From NCBI GenBank assembly GCA_963930655.1, contig OZ005606.1, positions 17,834,001 through 17,898,000 of the forward strand: a stretch of DNA of 64,000 bases, read 5' to 3'. Of the stretch, positions 47,734 to 59,700 are shown in pieces. Numbering within the stretch: position 1 is the stretch's first letter; each line of letters begins with the position of its first letter. The translations under genes and the position numbers were made by a program. Source of the DNA: Myrica gale. Taxonomy: Eukaryota > Streptophyta > Magnoliopsida > Fagales > Myricaceae. A model generated the notes under the pieces. It was not told where the DNA came from. It was given only the letters and a program-made list of their open reading frames with translations, and ran no database searches.

Positions 47734-48891
47734 TTTTCAGGAGATTTAAAACACCAATCACAAACAATCACAATAAACCAAAACAGTATAGAGAAATTTA
47801 AGAAGATAAGGGTTGAAGAGATAACACCGTAGTTTTTAAGTGGTTTGGCCAAAACACTTGTCTACATCCACCCTAAGGCTATTGACTTCCTTGGGCTTCC
47901 CTCACTATAATCGAATAGCAAGTACATCTTAGCTTCCGGGGTGCTAAGGAACCGTTACAAAGCGTTTTCAAATATCACGCTTAAACTCTTCACAAATCCT
48001 CACAACCTAGAGGACTTTGTCTACTCTCACAAGTAGGACCCAGTGTTTACCTAACACTCTCAAGGTTTAAATGGAATGGGTACAAGGTAAAACTCACGTA
48101 TTGGCTCTTAAAGCAGAATATTCAATTATGAGGTACAAGGGTAGGAGAGAAGATAGATTTACACTAGAAGACCCAAAATTTGATGGTGAAGGAGCAGGCC
48201 TTCTCAGTTGGTGCGGAGCTTCTCTCTTCTTCAAGGCTTTCCCCCTTTTTCTCAAGAGTTAGGTCAAAGAGTAATTGGAAAACAGTGCGTGTAGGTGAGA
48301 GCTCTTGTCTTCTTCAACAACTGGTCTTCTATTTAACCCATTTTGTCTTCAACGGTCGAGTGGGTAGGTGAGAGAACCATTGGAACCTTTTCCATGAAAT
48401 GTGGAACATTTTAATGCGTCTGATGACTTTCCGAAAAATACTCAATCCCGTGTAATGAGTAGACACTTCAACTAGCATGTGCTGACACATAAAATTTTAA
48501 CTAAAAATTAGTGCTCGGGAGTCAGTGCAATGTGTCGACACTATAAGGTCAATGTGTCGACACATGTTTTTGCCTTGAAAAACATGTCTCGGGAGATAGT
48601 GTAATGTGTCCACACATGTTCAGAATGTGTCGACACCTAAAAGTTCTGGAGACAAAAATCAGTGTTTTTGAAGTTTTCAACTCATTCCAAAACAATTTTA
48701 AGTGTCTTATCCTTTGAAGAGATTATCAACCATTATGAGCAAAGACTTTTAGAGATAAATTCAATCCTTTTGAAGTATAACTTGGAATTTGTGGATTGTA
48801 AAAATAGATTCTAAAGTCCTCAAAAACTAGGAAACTTTTGTTATCAACAAAATCATTTATAGATTGTTTGTAAAACAACCTTGGGCTAACA
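47674..48891 (-). repeat. Sirevirus-like 5' LTR (1218 bp)
   Basis: On the minus strand it starts TGTTAGCCCAAGG (48891 downward) and ends TTTCA at 47674, next to the primer-binding site. It holds TGTGTCGACACA-type palindromes at 48440-48660. Its inner end is similar in style to the solo LTR at 29107-30394 (the CACCCCC-rich stretch). Confidence 0.85.
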
Positions 48892-48896
48892 AAGAG

Positions 48897-49130
48897 AACC
48901 ATTAATTTTTGTACCATGTACAACGAGTATCCTTCTGTTGTAGAAGGATTTCCTGATGCTAGTTGGATCAATGCAAATGAGGATCACAAGTCATTCACGC
49001 TTGGTTGAATGGTGATCCCAAAGTATCATATATATTCGACCACAGCTTCGGAATTTATAGCATTCTCATTGTTTGGGAAAATGGTTGAATGGTTAAGGAA
49101 TGTGTTATTGACGGGTCGGGACGTGGTGGT
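48897..49130 (+). pseudogene. Older copia RNase H remnant, target of the Sirevirus insertion
   Basis: The motifs YPSVVEGFPDASWINANEDH and, further on, SEFIAFSLFGKMVEWLRNVL follow the copia RNase H pattern. It begins right after the LTR end at 48891. The remainder of this element is not seen on the other side. Confidence 0.7.
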
Positions 49131-49214
49131 CATCGGACTCTTCATAAAACATAAGTTCATGCTCCCATTCTAGCGTATTTTGCATCTAAAACATAAGTTC
49201 AGCCAACTCTTCAT

Positions 49215-49520
49215 AAAACATAAGTCATCGGACCACTTTGAGCCGTTCCGAGGCTCAGATTAGGTGGCAGCAGCAACCACAGGGTCCTGCTCCTAGAGAG
49301 CCGCAGCTAGAGGAGCAACCCCCTCTGCATGATGTCGGGGAGCAACCAGCCAGGGTTGATGCTTTTTTGACGGACTTGAAGACACATCAGTTGTGCGTCA
49401 GCTTGGAGACCCGTTTGACCGATATGAAGTCTCAAATGACGAGATTGCAGCCATTGAGGATCAAATGGGGAATATGAGTGAGAACATGGGAGACGGATAC
49501 ACTGAGCCACATCCGGAGCA
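49215..49520 (+). other. Gln/Pro-rich coding-like scrap, unknown
   Basis: An open stretch (49238-49477) encodes QQPQGPAPREPQLEEQPPLH followed by a weak heptad pattern. It has the look of the C-terminal region of plant transposon proteins, but I cannot name the family. AT-rich non-coding DNA follows. Confidence 0.3.
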
Positions 49521-49529
49521 TGATCTTGT

Positions 49530-51528
49530 TTTGTGATTTTTATGTTGTATTTTAACAGTTATGTATATTTATGGTCGTACTGGATATTTATTTTTGATAT
49601 TTTAGTATAGTTTGTATTTGAATATTTATTTTGATTTCGCTTTATGATGGTTATTGCATATTATTATGGTTTAATATTTCTGTTTGAATATGTTAAGTAA
49701 AAAGAATATTGATTACATACGTTATTAAGAAATGAAATACCATTATCACGTTTTAATGAAATGAACGTTCAGGCATTCTAAAAACCTTTCGCACAGTTTG
49801 TCCATCTAAATGGAGACGTTTTGTAAATGGAAAACAATGTCGTGTTAGTCGATACAGTACGTCCACACGATTTTATGTACTATCCGAACGACTTTGGGAT
49901 AAAAGGACATTGTTCAGTTGTATTTAAACGGTGTCGTTGGCATGTACGAAAAATTTGTTTTATTTTATTCGTGACCATTCGAATGGTTGGCTTTAAAGAC
50001 AACGTCGTTTCTTTACATGGTGTTCAAACGTAACTTTTACATGTTCGGACGAGTTTTACAGAGAATAGAAGTGTTGAATCCCAAAGAGTTATCATTCACT
50101 CAGTATACTCTCAAATCCTATCTAATCCATCATTTTTCGAGTTTTTTTGTTGAGGAAGCGTTTGTAGGCTGATAAAAGGAGGATCAAGCATAGATTGAAA
50201 TAGTATTGGGTCGATTTGGAAGCATTTTGAGATACGGTATTTTATGATTTTTGTGGGTTTTGAGTGGAAATGTGTTGTTTTTGTTGATGTTGTTTAATGC
50301 TTTGGGTAGGTTATAAACATGTAAGGTGTTGATTGGTGCAAAATGAGGGTGTAAAACATGTTATTTTGGGATTAAAATCGGTTTGTGGAGATATGGATGG
50401 TCGCAGGATTTGTTCTTCAAAAATAGCAGTTCTGACGCTTACTGTAGCTGTCCGAACGGTTAATTTGACAATTGAAACTGTTCGAACATTCCTCATGGCG
50501 TGCGGACGTAGCTTCACGAAACGGTTGTGTTTTTTTATTGTGGCTGTGCGGACGGTTGTTAATCCGTCCAGACAGTTTTACTTGAAGTTTATTTAATGTT
50601 GGTTTTGTTTTGCATTTACTATACCTTAGACCCGTTTGGGAATTACCGCTTGTTTTAAATGCCGAACGAGCGGTAATTCCTGAATTGTCCAAGTTGTGGG
50701 TAGTTTGAGATTACTCTATGTATAATATACGTAAATATTCTCGTCATTGTACGTGACGTAGCTAGAAATTTTGACAACGCTCTCCTTTTGTCCTTCGAAT
50801 GCATATTCAACGTTGTGCTTACACACTTACCTCTTATCGGTGGGTGTATAACATCAACGCTGGATGCAAAGTGGTATGTATTTAACAACTGTGCATAACT
50901 TAGCCCACATTTAGAGTAAGCGACTTTCCGTCATTTCATTGTTATTTTTCAAAGTTTTTGTAGTGTGTTTATTTTACGAAAATTTATTCACAGCGAGCTC
51001 TATACGAACTTAGACAGCAATCACAAGTAAATGTTGAGCGAAGGCACGAAGTAGAATTCCCTTCGTGGTTTTAAAAAATGTATTCATTATATTATTATTT
51101 TGTTTAATTTATTTATTTTTTAAATGTATTTGTTCCTATTGATTTTTACTTATTAAATGTTGCTCTTGAGGTGCACCCTAACATAATGATTATACTTACT
51201 GAGTTGTCGAACTCACCCCTTTATATGTCCTCTTTTTTCATATGATATTGAGGTGCGTGTTGATAGTCATGTTAGATGGCGCCTGTGTGGGTACCTGAGA
51301 GAAGGCTTAGAGTTTCAATTAGATTGAGAGTTTTCTTTGTAATTTTTCGGTTTTTAAAAGAGTTCTAAGAGAAGTGTTTTTATTCAAGTGTTTTCAAGTT
51401 TTAAAAGTGATTTTGTTTTCGAGATTGCTTATTTTGTGATAACTGATTTCTACCCCCTAATTTTGCCAATTTCCACTAGTTTTACACATAGCAATAACCC
51501 CTAACCGCTGGGGTTCAGGGTGTAACAA
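49530..51528 (+). repeat. Gypsy LTR-like region with repeated CCGAACGG-type motifs
   Basis: The 3' end (51170-51528, ending GGGTGTAACA) lines up with the ends of the 23811-26008 and 30490-31076 LTRs (ACTGAGTTGTCGAACTCACC, then the GATAGTCATGTTAGATGGCGC block). Upstream at 49790-50580 there are about ten variants of TCCGAACGG/GTTCGAAC, including TGTTCGAACA near 50482. The left boundary is not defined. A CACTA-transposase piece (50982-51080) lies within it, so the two are mixed by insertion or duplication. Confidence 0.55.
50639..50680. repeat. Perfect 12-bp inverted repeat
   Basis: Arms GGAATTACCGCT and AGCGGTAATTCC are separated by 18 bases. It lies inside the LTR-like region and could form a hairpin in its transcript. 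The function is unknown. Confidence 0.85.
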
Positions 51529-52401
51529 TATGTATTTTAGAGGAGTGAAATCAACAGCCAAAACAGAGCTAAGCTAACGGTTGCTCACACTTCTGGTGCT
51601 CGATCTTTCCAACAGGCTCTAGTTCAGATGGTTATAATCAAGTCAAATATTTAAGTGTATTTTTGTTGTTACATCATTATGTTATTAAGGGATTTAAATG
51701 TATTTATTCACAGCGAGCTCTACACGAACTTAGACAGCAATCACAAGTAAATGTTGAGCGAAGGCACGAAGTAGAATTCCCTTCGTGGCTTAAAAAAAAT
51801 GTATTTATTATATTATTATTTTGTTTAATTTATTTATTTTTTAAATGTATTTGTTCCTATTGATTTTTACTTATTAAATGTTGCTCTTGAGGTGCACCCT
51901 AACATAATGATTATACTTACTGAGTTCTCGAACTCACCCTTTATATGTCCTCTCTTTTCATATGATATTGAGGTGCGTGTTGAGAGTCATGTTAGATGGC
52001 GCCTGTGTGGGTACCTGAGAGAAGGCTTAGAGTTTCAATTAGATTGAGAGTTTTCTTTGTAATTTTTCGGTTTTTAAAAGAGTTCTAAGAGAAGTGTTTT
52101 TATTCAATTGTTTTCAAGTTTTAAAAGTGATTTTGTTTTCGAGATTGCTTATTTTGTGATAACTGATTTCTACCCCCTAATTTTGCCAATTTTCACTAGT
52201 TTTACACATAGCAATAACCCCTAACCACTAGGGTTCAGAGGAGTGAAATCAACAGCCAAAACAGAGCTAAGCTAATGGTTGCTCACACTTCTGGTGCTCG
52301 GTCTTTCCAACAGGCTCTAGTTCAGATGGTTATAATCAAGTCAAATATTTAAGTGTATTTTTGTTGTTACATCATTATGTTATTAAGGGATTTAAATGTA
52401 T
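50982..52401. repeat. Tandem duplication, unit about 720 bp
   Basis: Unit 1 (50982-51701) and unit 2 (51702-52401) are nearly identical. The second copy lacks about 20 bases at the LTR end (near 52237). Each unit carries a transposase exon piece, the gypsy LTR 3' end and a second transposase exon piece. The high identity means the duplication is recent relative to the elements inside it. Confidence 0.93.
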
Positions 52402-52980
52402 ATAATTTTTTTTTTTGTGCAGAAACTGACAAGATTAATCTTGCATTGATGTACAAGAAAACACATACTAATAAGGACGGTGTGTTGAAATCCTACTACT
52501 GCACGGGGACATTTTGTAAGTTCTGTAAAATTTTATTATACATTATTATTTTTTTATATTTAAAAATGTATTAATTTTCACAATGTTCTCCTTCACAGAA
52601 GTGAAGATCTACACAGATGTCTTGGGGACAAAAGTGAGTTATGTTCGTAGTATAGGTCGTTCAGTGCGGTAAGTTGGATCATCGTCCTCAGTGTCATCTG
52701 TTAATCTGGCCCAGAGATTGGAAGAGGCAAGAATGGAGATTGAGGAGATGAGAGCTAGACAGAAAGAATATGATGAGTTAGCTGTGAGGCAAACAGAAAT
52801 GGAGAGGGTGATGTGAGAGTAGCAGCAACAATTAATGCAGCAAAAGCAGCAACGGAAGCAAAAAAACAGAGCAAGAACAGAGGCTCCAGTTATTGCAAGC
52901 AGAAATGCATGAGCATATGATGGAACACGTGAGGAAGGTGATATCAGATTTGACTCCCCAACACAAATTTGGGTAGATTG
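50985..52980 (+). pseudogene. CACTA (En/Spm) transposase-gene remnant
   Basis: The pieces are ELRQQSQVNVERRHEVEFPS (50990 and again 51710), VAHTSGARSFQQALVQM (about 51578 and 52276), ETDKINLALMYKKTHTNKDG (about 52424) and EVKIYTDVLGTKVSYVRSIG (about 52600). A Glu/Gln-rich coiled-coil tail (52690-52975) follows. This order matches the plant Ptta/En/Spm transposase-associated protein family, which has HT-GS-SFA, then a THTKKDG motif, then YxxxLG-xxGYVRG. Introns separate the pieces. Stops in the tail (for example near 52816), the duplication and the LTR piece inside an intron show it is dead. No CACTA termini were found next to it. Confidence 0.65.
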
Positions 52981-53238
52981 TTTATTTTGGACCTGATTTC
53001 TATTATTTATTTTATTTACTATTTTGTCGATTAGATATTTGTAGACCATTACTGATTTATACTATATTTAATATGATGTCTTCATATTCATGTCTAATAT
53101 AATTTTAAATGCATAATTAAATAGTTTACATTCGTAGATTTAAAATTATAATTTAGAACTGTTTGAACGGATTAACAACGTCCAGACATTCGCCGTGATA
53201 TGTCATTTTTCTGCACACTAAAAATTAGGATCCTCACA

Positions 53239-56107
53239 TGTGAGACCCCGATTTTCTCCTACGTAATTTCTTATGTATTATCTTTTATTTTCCAATGTAA
53301 TAGCTTTTATTTTTTCATGGGGCTAAGTTTTTGGCCAATGTATGGCCTAATCCTTATGTTATGGTATTTCGATTAAAATGGGATTTTATTTCATAAAATC
53401 TCTTTAAATAATTTTAATGTCATTTTATGCAAGTTTAAATTATATTTATTTTAGGAGCCGAAATTTGCAAGTAAGTTTCTCTCTTACAAATTTATATTTT
53501 TCATTTACTTAATATGTTTCATGGACCATAGAATTTGAATTATGATTTAAGAATTTCTTTGTCTAAGCCGAAATTGATTAATGGATTAAATGATGAAATT
53601 CTTTTGAATACATGGATTGAATATTTTTTATAGCTTTCATATGTGACATGTATTATTACCATGTGGCCTATATTATTAATAGAATTTTCATTTGAATATT
53701 CAATGATAAGCTATGTATTTATGTGATAAGTCTAAGAGATGATTTAATTGATAAGCACACTTGCTTATCATGGTGATAAGCAAGCATGATGATAGGTTAG
53801 GAAACTTCTAGGGTGATAAGACCTTGTGGTTATTGTAGAGATAGGTTAGGGTCATTATCACATGATAAGATATCATGCTTATGAGGTGATAAGCTATTGG
53901 AATGGATTAGATAAGCAAGAGAGCTTATGAAGTGATAAGTTAGGTGAGAGAGAAAACCAAGTTGAAAGTTGGTTGCAAATTAATGAGGAAGTAACTAGAT
54001 TGGTGGGAAAGCAACCAAACAAATTAAATGTTAGTCAATGAAGGCTTTTACGTGAAAGGCTATGAGGAGAAATTGGAAAGCCAAAGTGAAGTGCCATGTG
54101 ATGTGTAAGAGGTGTGTAAGAAGTGTAAGATTGATAAGACAACACATGGATGCAAAAGAGAAGAGAAAAAAAAGCAAGGGAGAGGAAGGCATTTACGTTG
54201 GAATGCATGTGAGGAGAGAGAGAAGGAATTCAAATGCAAGACAAGCTTTTGGAAGACAAGTGATGTGAGATAAAAAGGTGAAAGGAAATAAAAGAGAGAG
54301 AGAAGACTAAGACCTTTGCTTGGTCGGCCAACACCCCCCATTCATCCCCTCTTCCTCTTTCTTTTTCTCTCTTGTCAACTCACCCTCTCAAGCCTTGTGT
54401 CATATCATTTACTCCCCTTGGGAGACTCAATCTCTCACATCTCTCTTGCAAATGCCATGACCGAAATTCACATCTCACCTCACACTCCAATTCTTCCTCA
54501 TTTGGCCGAACCCCTCATTGCTCTCAACTCTCTCCCATTTTCAAGCACTTGGCCGAACCATCCCCTAGAGTTCAAGGTTTGTTCCTTTTTCATCTTGCAC
54601 CTAAACCACATTCTTCTAGCTTACCAAATCTCATTCTAAAAGCCAAGTTAAACCTCTTTTGTTGTAGACAAAAATCTCTCTTGGTGCAAACACAATCCTT
54701 CCTTGAAAACCCTAGCAATTTGACACCATTTCTCTTCAAGCTTACCATGTTCTCTTAACCACCACAGAACTTCCTTTTAAATCAAGCTTGGACATTTCTA
54801 AGGAGGGTGGACCGAATCTTTGAAGGAAGAAAGGATAGGAAGAGTTGGTAAAGGTTGAAGGTAAGTTTAGTTTTATTGATGATCTTGCCTTAAGCTTCAC
54901 AAATACTAACCAAAGGTACTTTATTTTCTAGGTGCTCAAGCTCGGATAGACAACAAGGTAAGAAACAATGTGATGTTGTTGGTAAAGCATAAGTGACCGA
55001 ATGAGTTATGTGTGGATCTTGAAGTTTAGGTCGTAAAATGCCTTGATGATTGTTAGATCTTGGATGCTTAAGAACCCTAGGTTGTTTACATGCTAGATCT
55101 AACCATGGAAACCCTAGATCTAAGGTTGTATGTAAAAGAAAAAGGCAAATGAAGAACAATGTATGCTAAAGGAAGTTAGATCTAAGTTTTGATGTGTTGG
55201 CTTGATAAAAGTTGATTATTTGTTTAGATCTATGGATGTTAGTGTGTATAAAGAGTGGATCTAATGTTGATGGAATTATTTGATGAAAAGATTAAGTATA
55301 TGCATGTTAGTTAGGTCATAATGAAAAGGATATGCATGTTATGATTTTTAGCATGAAAAAGGTAACATTTTGGGGTATGGCCGAATATGAGATGTGTAGG
55401 ATTTCATGTATAGTTTTGAATAGGTTTAAATCTGGATATTGGCCATGACATGTGCAAGATTTATGACCCCAATGCATGGTAGATGATTATATTAAGTATT
55501 AGATGCATGCATATTGAAGGAAACAAAAGAAACCTAATCATTTGGGTGAAAGCATGTGTGGGCCGAATGCTATGAGTATGATGTATTGTGTTGGTGCTTT
55601 GATTTATAGATCCTAGGTTGTGAAATTGTTGAATGGAGGATGAGATCACCATTGGAGTAAAAGTTGTGATTAATTGGTGCATAAAATGGTAGTGGCCGAA
55701 TGTTATAGTAATAATGAAACCCTAAGTACATTTTATGATTTATGGATTTTCATTGTTGTGATGGATAAGGAAATTAGAGTTTAGGCTAGTTAATATAGAT
55801 ATTGATGAACCATGATCTTTTAATAAAATATTATTTGGAACCCTAGATAAGATTTAATCATGAATAATTTATTAATAGTTGGATATAAGGTTTTAATGGA
55901 GTACGTGTAATAAAAAGAGACTTAGGTTTAATTCTAAACCTATGAGTATTATTTAACCCTAATCGAGGCATGTACATGGAAATATATATTTTTATTTCAA
56001 TAAAAATATTAATGATTTAATAAACTAAGTTTTGAATATCTGTTAAGGAAAAGAATAAAATATTTTTAAATGATTAAATAAATTTCAGTGATACGTATAT
56101 ATATATA
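53239..56107 (+). repeat. Long LTR C, same family as A and B, cut by the pararetrovirus
   Basis: It begins TGTGAGACCCCG and shares with LTR A the early TTTTTGGCCAATGTATG block and a GATAAGC repeat zone (53700-53945). It shares with LTR B the GGCCGAAT motifs (near 55378, 55562 and 55694) and a (TA)n tract. The sequence stops at the TA tract (56094-56110), where the viral copy begins. The rest of the LTR may lie beyond the right edge. Confidence 0.8.
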
Positions 56108-56110
56108 TAT
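56094..56110. repeat. (TA)n tract at the pararetrovirus junction
   Basis: A TA dinucleotide run ends exactly where the viral primer-binding site starts. LTR B has an equivalent TA tract (42814-42838), so the tract belongs to the LTR and was the insertion site. Confidence 0.85.
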
Positions 56111-56773
56111 CAGAGCCAGGCCCCGGTAGTGGTATCAAGGATGGTCTATTCCTCTCGTTTGTGTTTGAGTTTTTGGCCATTTGGGCCCTCTATTTCAAGC
56201 TTCTTAGTAAATCTCCGGTAATCCCGTCTAAGATAAACCCCAACCTTAGCAGTTTAGAAGCATACCTGAACAGTAAGTCCTGCGTCCAAACAGTAAGAAC
56301 AGAGAGGCCTGAGCGGAGGGGCTTGAGAGGGTATGTCCTTTTAAGTTTGTTGAGTCGAAAGGTTGAAACCTAGATAGGTTTATTGTTGATTCATTTAGTT
56401 GTTTGTTTTAATGTGACTCTTGTGTCTCGAAGTTTAAACATGAATAGGATGTTTAGATCTACTTCTTCCACAAGTTCTAGGTCTTCTGGTTCCATTCCAC
56501 CCCTTCCAAGAATTGTTAACGAAGAAGAATTTGAGGTCAATGAAGTAAACTCTTCACTCTAAGTAAAGCTTCTCCCCTTTATCCTTCACAGGTAATTACC
56601 ATGTTAAAACCGTAGAGCAGGTTTACGCTCTTAGTAAAACCCATGAAAAATGTCAACTTTTATCTCCCGATGTCCTTAGAAAGCATAGGGATAAAGGTTT
56701 CAAGTATATTCACATAGGTTTAGTTCAAGTTGCAGTAAAACCCTTAACTCGAAAAGGGATTGATGCGTCTGTT

Positions 56774-59700
56774 TTGTTGTGTCTTCGTGATGCTAGGTTC
56801 ACAGATTACAGCACAAGCATCTTAGGTATAATTGAATCCAGTCTCCACAATGGTCCAATCCATTTTGATTGTTTTCCTGATTTTACCTTAAGTTTAAGTG
56901 ATAAACATCTTCTAAAAGCCTTAACCTTGAACGTTAAAACTTCAGGTTACGAGATGTTAGAAGGAAGTCAGCCTTTAGCCTTGATCTATAGGATTTATTA
57001 TAAGTGCATCCGAACCAATTTGAATGTTCATGCCTTAGTAAAAAGTCCCAAAGATCAAACCCTCTTGATTCAGAGTCATACCAGTGACGCTAACATTAGG
57101 GTCCCAAAGTCAATTGTTTGGAAAAATGTCACCCTTCCGAATGAATGGGTCTTGGAAAATGAGACTCCTACAGCCCCAGTTCACAGTGACATAACCAAGT
57201 TAGACATGATCCAACAGTATCTTGATGGAACTGTTAGAATTAGTTTTGATGAACCACGAAGGTTCACACCCCTCAGGATTCAAGAACCAGGTAGCCAATC
57301 TGCTAGGAGATCAACTACCAGTATCAATGAATCTGTTAGAAGAGACATCAATCTGCAACTCAAAGGAGTTCAGATTAATTCTCAGGTTAGTACTCCTTTG
57401 TATTCTCTCAAGTCACATTTACCAACCCAAGCCTCTACATCAGGACATGTAGTCGACGATGTAGAAGATGATGGTCAAGAGTCACCAACCCAAACAGATT
57501 TCAAATCTGTTAACCCACAGTTGATGACCATTAGTAAACCCTTCAGCCCAGACATGAAAACTCTAGAAGATGAGTTTATGTCCGACACCAATTTAGCCAA
57601 AAGGACTCAATATAGTAAAAGTCACACGAAAGCTGAAAAACAAGTCAATTATGATAATTGGCAGAAACTTATGATTCAATTAAGTACAAACATAAGTTTC
57701 TTTGAGTATTTGGAGAAATACAAGAACTTGAATTGTCAAGTTCTTACTAAAGTCAAATGGACCACCACGGATAAGAATAAGTCAATTAGTGCTAGTCATC
57801 CTCCTGCTGAGACTATCATAGTAGCCCACAAAGGATCTGAGATCATAGCCTCCCCTTTTAAGATTCCAGACTCTGATAGTAAGAAACAACTGGTTGAACA
57901 AAACAATTACACCAACCAGTATCTCCAGACCATAGGTAATCAGTTAGACAAGATCGAGCTTAAGTTAGATGGTCAATCCCCTGTCAACGAAAAGCCTCTG
58001 ATCCAGTTAACAAGTAAACCCATAGGTTTAAAAACCTCTAAGTTAGAAGTCACAGCCCTTAGTAAAGTTAGTCAAATGTTAAAAGATTTAACTACAGCCG
58101 AGTCTAAAACACCTGAAAAGACTTCATCTAGTAAGCCTTCTTCCTCTCTTCAGATAGGTGCTCTCAACCAGGTTGAATCTGAATCAGCTTCAGATTCCGA
58201 TCACCAAATTAGTGAAATTCAAGAACAATTTAATCAGTTAAATGTTCATAGGATTAAGAATTATCGTCCTAATCCAATGACCTTGACCAAGAATTGGTAT
58301 AGTAAACCCACTCCTCCTGATCTTCAATTCGAAGAAAGGAATTTTCAAAGTCAATTCTCTGTTTCCTCTGACAAGTTATATGAATGGAATATTGATGGTT
58401 TCTCTGAACAAGAAATCCTTAATAAACTCCAGCATATGACTATGGTAGCAAATAGCTACTTAGTAAACCAATCCCTTAGTCATTCCGATATTGTTGACTT
58501 GATTGTTTCAGGTTTCACTGGCTCTTTACGCCAATGGTGGGAAAACTATCTCACCAAAGAAGATCGTGATCTTATTCGTTATGCTGTACAGCATGATGAA
58601 GCAGGTTTCCCAATCTTCGATGAAGCCTTAGGTAAAGGTGTTAGTGATGGTATTAATACTCTTATTTATACCATTATTAAACACTTTCTTGGAACTCCAG
58701 GTAACATCTCAGCTCGGATCCATGATCAGCTTAGTAACCTTAAGTGTCCGACCTTAAGTGATTTTAGGTGGTACAAAGATGTCTTTATTTCTCGTGTCAT
58801 GCTTAGAGATGATTGTAAAAATCCATTTTGGAAAGAAAAATTCATTAATGGATTACCCAACCTCTTTGCCCATAAGATTAGAGAAGTCTTAAGTCAACCC
58901 TCAGGAATCATAGAATATGATAACCTAACCTACGGTGATCTTGTTAGTATCATAAACAAAGAAGGTATGAAAATGTGTATTGACATGAAGATTAGTAACC
59001 AACTTAGCAAAGACAGAAAGAAAGCTAAGTATGAAATGGGAAATTTCTGCGAACAGTATGGTCTGCCTCCCATAGCACCATCCCGAAGGAAACACCACAA
59101 AGAAAAGTCTTCCTTTAGAAAATCAAACAAGTACCATAGGAAGTCTTTTAGGAAGTCTACTCCTCTTGAGGATAGTAAACCCAAGTTTTACAAGAAATCT
59201 TTTAGGAAAAGGTCCAAGCCTAAAACTCCTAAAGATAAAAGTAACATTAGATGTTACAAATGCAAAAAATTAGGTCATTACAGTTCAGAATGTCGTGTTA
59301 AGGAAAACATTAATTCCTTAGACATCCCTGAAAGTGAAAGAGTCAAATTATTTTCTATTTTAGAGTTAAGAGATTCTAGTGGTAGTGATTTAGAAATAGG
59401 CGACTTCCCGTCTTCTAGTTCTGTCTCCAACCCTAGTACCGATAGTGAATCTGACACCCCTAACCAGAAATTAGGATGTCAAGATAGTTGTTGTCACCCA
59501 GGTAAAACTCTTAATGTCTTAAGCCAACAAGAAGAACTTTTGATCAATTTGATCGACCAAGTTGAAGATCCAGAGCTCAAGGCTCAGTATCTTACCAAGT
59601 TAAAACATTCTTTAAGAAAACATGAAAACAAGTTAAAGGTTCCTGAAATCCAAGTCAGTCTTAATAAAATTTTAGATAAGTTTAAAAAAACCCAGAAACC

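Larger units (their letters stand above)
32201..48891 (-). mobile_element. Sirevirus-like Ty1/copia fossil with env-like gene, nested insertions, no 3' LTR seen
   Basis: Read from high to low coordinates it has a 5' LTR (47674-48891), primer-binding site (47660-47671), gag with zinc knuckles, protease, integrase, reverse transcriptase, RNase H, a promoter-like spacer with palindromes, and a long env-like gene ending at 32201. This layout, with an extra gene after pol, is the Sirevirus (SIRE/Maximus) type. Two solo LTRs (35555-39391 and 39976-44525) have split pol. Coding pieces carry several interruptions. No 3' LTR was found below 32200, so the copy is truncated and dead. It inserted into an older copia RNase H remnant at 48897. 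Confidence 0.9.

Noticed and set aside
50960-50972. Right CACTA terminus (TTTTTGTAGTG) matching the end at 26661
   Set aside because: Similarity stops after the T run; no TAGCGGCG-type subterminal motifs lie next to it.
54060-54758. Open frames on both strands as small genes
   Set aside because: Low-complexity pyrimidine-rich DNA inside LTR C; opposite-strand frames overlap and neither shows a domain.
58930-59184. Minus-strand frame within the viral polyprotein gene
   Set aside because: It is the shadow of the Lys/Ser-rich coat region on the opposite strand.
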